The notes beneath the pieces were generated by a model that saw only the letters and a list, made by a program, of their open reading frames with translations, was not told the origin of the DNA and did not search any database. A program made the position numbers and the translations under genes. DNA of 64,000 nucleotides, taken from positions 3,596,001 through 3,660,000 of the forward strand of contig NZ_CP149822.1 in assembly GCF_038396755.1 (NCBI RefSeq), read 5' to 3'. Within the stretch, counting starts at the first letter, position 1. Each line of letters opens with the position of its first letter. The stretch is from Chitinophaga pollutisoli (lineage in GTDB: Bacteria; Bacteroidota; Bacteroidia; Chitinophagales; Chitinophagaceae). Positions 62,873 to 64,000 of this stretch are shown in pieces.

Positions 62873-63457
62873 ATGGAGCACTACTATACTGCGCTTTTCC
62901 GGTATATTCAGCAGATGATTGCGCTGCCGGAGGCGGATAAAGAAAGTTGCCGCAACACATTCAAGGCTGTGCAGGTGAAGAAGGACACGATGCTGGAAAC
63001 GGCGGGGAAGGTGCCGGTGTATCACAATTTTATCGTTTCCGGGTACATGCGTAAGTTTTATGTCAATGATAAGGGCGAAGAGGTGACGGTGGATCTGAAC
63101 AACGGGCCGCGTTTCTTTACTTCCTACCTGCATTTTGCGAATCAGACCGTGTCCGGTGAGTACCTTCATTGTATCACCGATTGCGCGTTGCTGCGGATCA
63201 CGAAGACGGACGCCGACCGGACGGTGCAGACCAGTGCAACGCAAAAGGATTATACCATCCGGTTGTTCCAGCAGGTGATGGAGGAGGATAAGCAGCGGAT
63301 GAACGACCTGGCTACGCTTACGGCGGAACAGCGGTACCGCAAGTTTATCAGGGATTGTCCTGACATCATGAAGAATGTTCCGTTGAAGTATATCGCCTCT
63401 TACCTCGGGATCAAGCCGGAGAGCCTGAGCCGCATCCGGCGGGAGATTATTTCCTAA
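62873..63457 (+). CDS. Crp/Fnr-family transcriptional regulator
   Basis: The 194-residue protein has a cyclic-nucleotide-binding-like domain (HNFIVSGYMRKFYVNDKGEE, residues about 50-75) and a short C-terminal helix-turn-helix (LKYIASYLGIKPESLSRIRR). Such proteins are numerous in Bacteroidota and usually control the next gene. A DUF2306 membrane protein gene follows. Confidence 0.9.
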   Translation: MEHYYTALFRYIQQMIALPEADKESCRNTFKAVQVKKDTMLETAGKVPVYHNFIVSGYMRKFYVNDKGEEVTVDLNNGPRFFTSYLHFANQTVSGEYLHCITDCALLRITKTDADRTVQTSATQKDYTIRLFQQVMEEDKQRMNDLATLTAEQRYRKFIRDCPDIMKNVPLKYIASYLGIKPESLSRIRREIIS

Positions 63458-63511
63458 CAAATGTTAAGCTGAAATCATCGTATGGTGGGTATTTTCGGGG
63501 AATACTTCCAT

Positions 63512-64000
63512 ATGATGAACAATGTATCCCTCCGGCTGCTACGAATAGCGGCCCGGCTATGGTTTGCCGTTACCTGCCTGGGGCAGGCGGTTTTCGCATA
63601 TTATATTTTGATGCATTACGGGCGGTCGGCGGCGCTGGGGCAGCTGGAGACGTGGAATGCCGTCAACCCGCACTTTTATGTGCACGGCGACGTGAGGGGC
63701 AATATCATTTTCGGTTTGCATGTAGCTTTTGCGGCCATCATCACAATATTGGGACCTTTGCAGCTGGTGGATGCGCTCCGTGCCAGGGCGCCACGCTTCC
63801 ACCGGGTGAGCGGGAGAATATATATTGTTTCGGCTATCCTGATAAGCGCAGCGGGGTTGTATCTGACCTGGGTGCGCGGGGCGGTGGGAGGGCCGGTGAT
63901 GGCGGTGGCGATCACGATGAATGGCCTGATCATCCTCGGCTGTGCGATCCTTACGATCAGGAATGCCATGCAGCGAAAGTTTGCGGCGCATCAGCAATGG
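63512..64000 (+). CDS. DUF2306-type membrane protein (partial)
   Basis: The frame is open to the window end, 163 codons visible. It starts MMNNVSLRLLRIAARLWFAV and shows at least four hydrophobic segments plus GLHVAFAAIITILGPLQLVD and RAPRFHRVSGRIYIV, the DUF2306 pattern of heme- or quinone-associated-looking membrane proteins of unknown role. An alternative ATG at 63482 is in frame. It follows the Crp/Fnr regulator by about 50 bp. Confidence 0.8.
   Translation, partial: MMNNVSLRLLRIAARLWFAVTCLGQAVFAYYILMHYGRSAALGQLETWNAVNPHFYVHGDVRGNIIFGLHVAFAAIITILGPLQLVDALRARAPRFHRVSGRIYIVSAILISAAGLYLTWVRGAVGGPVMAVAITMNGLIILGCAILTIRNAMQRKFAAHQQW

Overview
The window looks like chromosomal DNA of a Bacteroidota bacterium, probably from the family Chitinophagaceae. 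The evidence is the gene content (a DUF3078 protein, a CarboxypepD_reg-like protein, LytS/LytTR and 7TM-DISM/NarL two-component pairs, a YcxB-like protein, GGGP synthase) and repeated matches to the Bacteroidota promoter pattern TTTG-n19-TAnnTTTG, for example before frr and acpP. This assignment is inference. There is no prophage, CRISPR array, rRNA or tRNA that I can recognise. Most of the window is ordinary core genome; the unusual signals lie in gene-free stretches, in a few damaged genes and in a few odd domain architectures.

Layout. 1-1700: the end of an unknown gene, then about 1.5 kb of non-coding DNA with a ~101-bp direct-repeat array whose hairpins change in a compensatory way. 1.7-12 kb: a GpgS-like glycosyltransferase fused to a HAD domain, rbfA, a LolC/E-type permease, an orphan N-terminal transketolase half, a MraY/WecA-family transferase, frr, an EamA transporter, PPK2, mscL, DUF3078 and scpA. 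12-17 kb: a stress cluster (AraC regulator, pirin, YceI, nitroreductase, OsmC, second pirin). 17-25.5 kb: a PAS protein that stops at its histidine domain, a 2Fe-2S reductase behind dxs, a LytS/LytTR pair, 0.8 kb without a convincing gene, and GGGP synthase. 25.8-30 kb: the B12-dependent ribonucleotide reductase, then a gene-free kilobase holding two short predicted transcripts that could base-pair over 21 nt.

30-46 kb: a Dph6-like ATPase, a PhoD-like phosphatase, small envelope proteins, an atypical PRPP-synthetase-like protein, a complete RND efflux operon (adaptor, pump, TolC), acpP-fabF-rnc, tandem copies of the rnc tail, a GyrI-like protein and a frameshifted WYL regulator. 46-52 kb: a hybrid histidine kinase and a probable DNA-damage operon (umuC, an unknown 159-aa protein, a SRAP protein) with a palindrome over the umuC promoter. 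52-55 kb: a cobalamin riboswitch in front of metE. 55-64 kb: a cupin protein, aquaporin, a NarL-type two-component pair, a frameshifted GT39 glycosyltransferase, an 11-bp repeat block, an unknown conserved protein, an HxlR regulator, a DsbA-like remnant, a Crp/Fnr regulator and a DUF2306 membrane protein cut by the window end.

How the parts fit. B12 is a theme: nrdJ needs it, and the riboswitch should shut off B12-independent methionine synthase when it is plentiful. dxs, GGGP synthase and the MraY-family enzyme belong to isoprenoid and lipid-carrier metabolism. rbfA, frr and rnc serve the ribosome and RNA. The best candidates for something undescribed are the complementary short-RNA pair at 29.25-30.04 kb, the ~101-bp hairpin array at 0.35-1.1 kb, and the GpgS-HAD fusion with altered HAD active-site residues.
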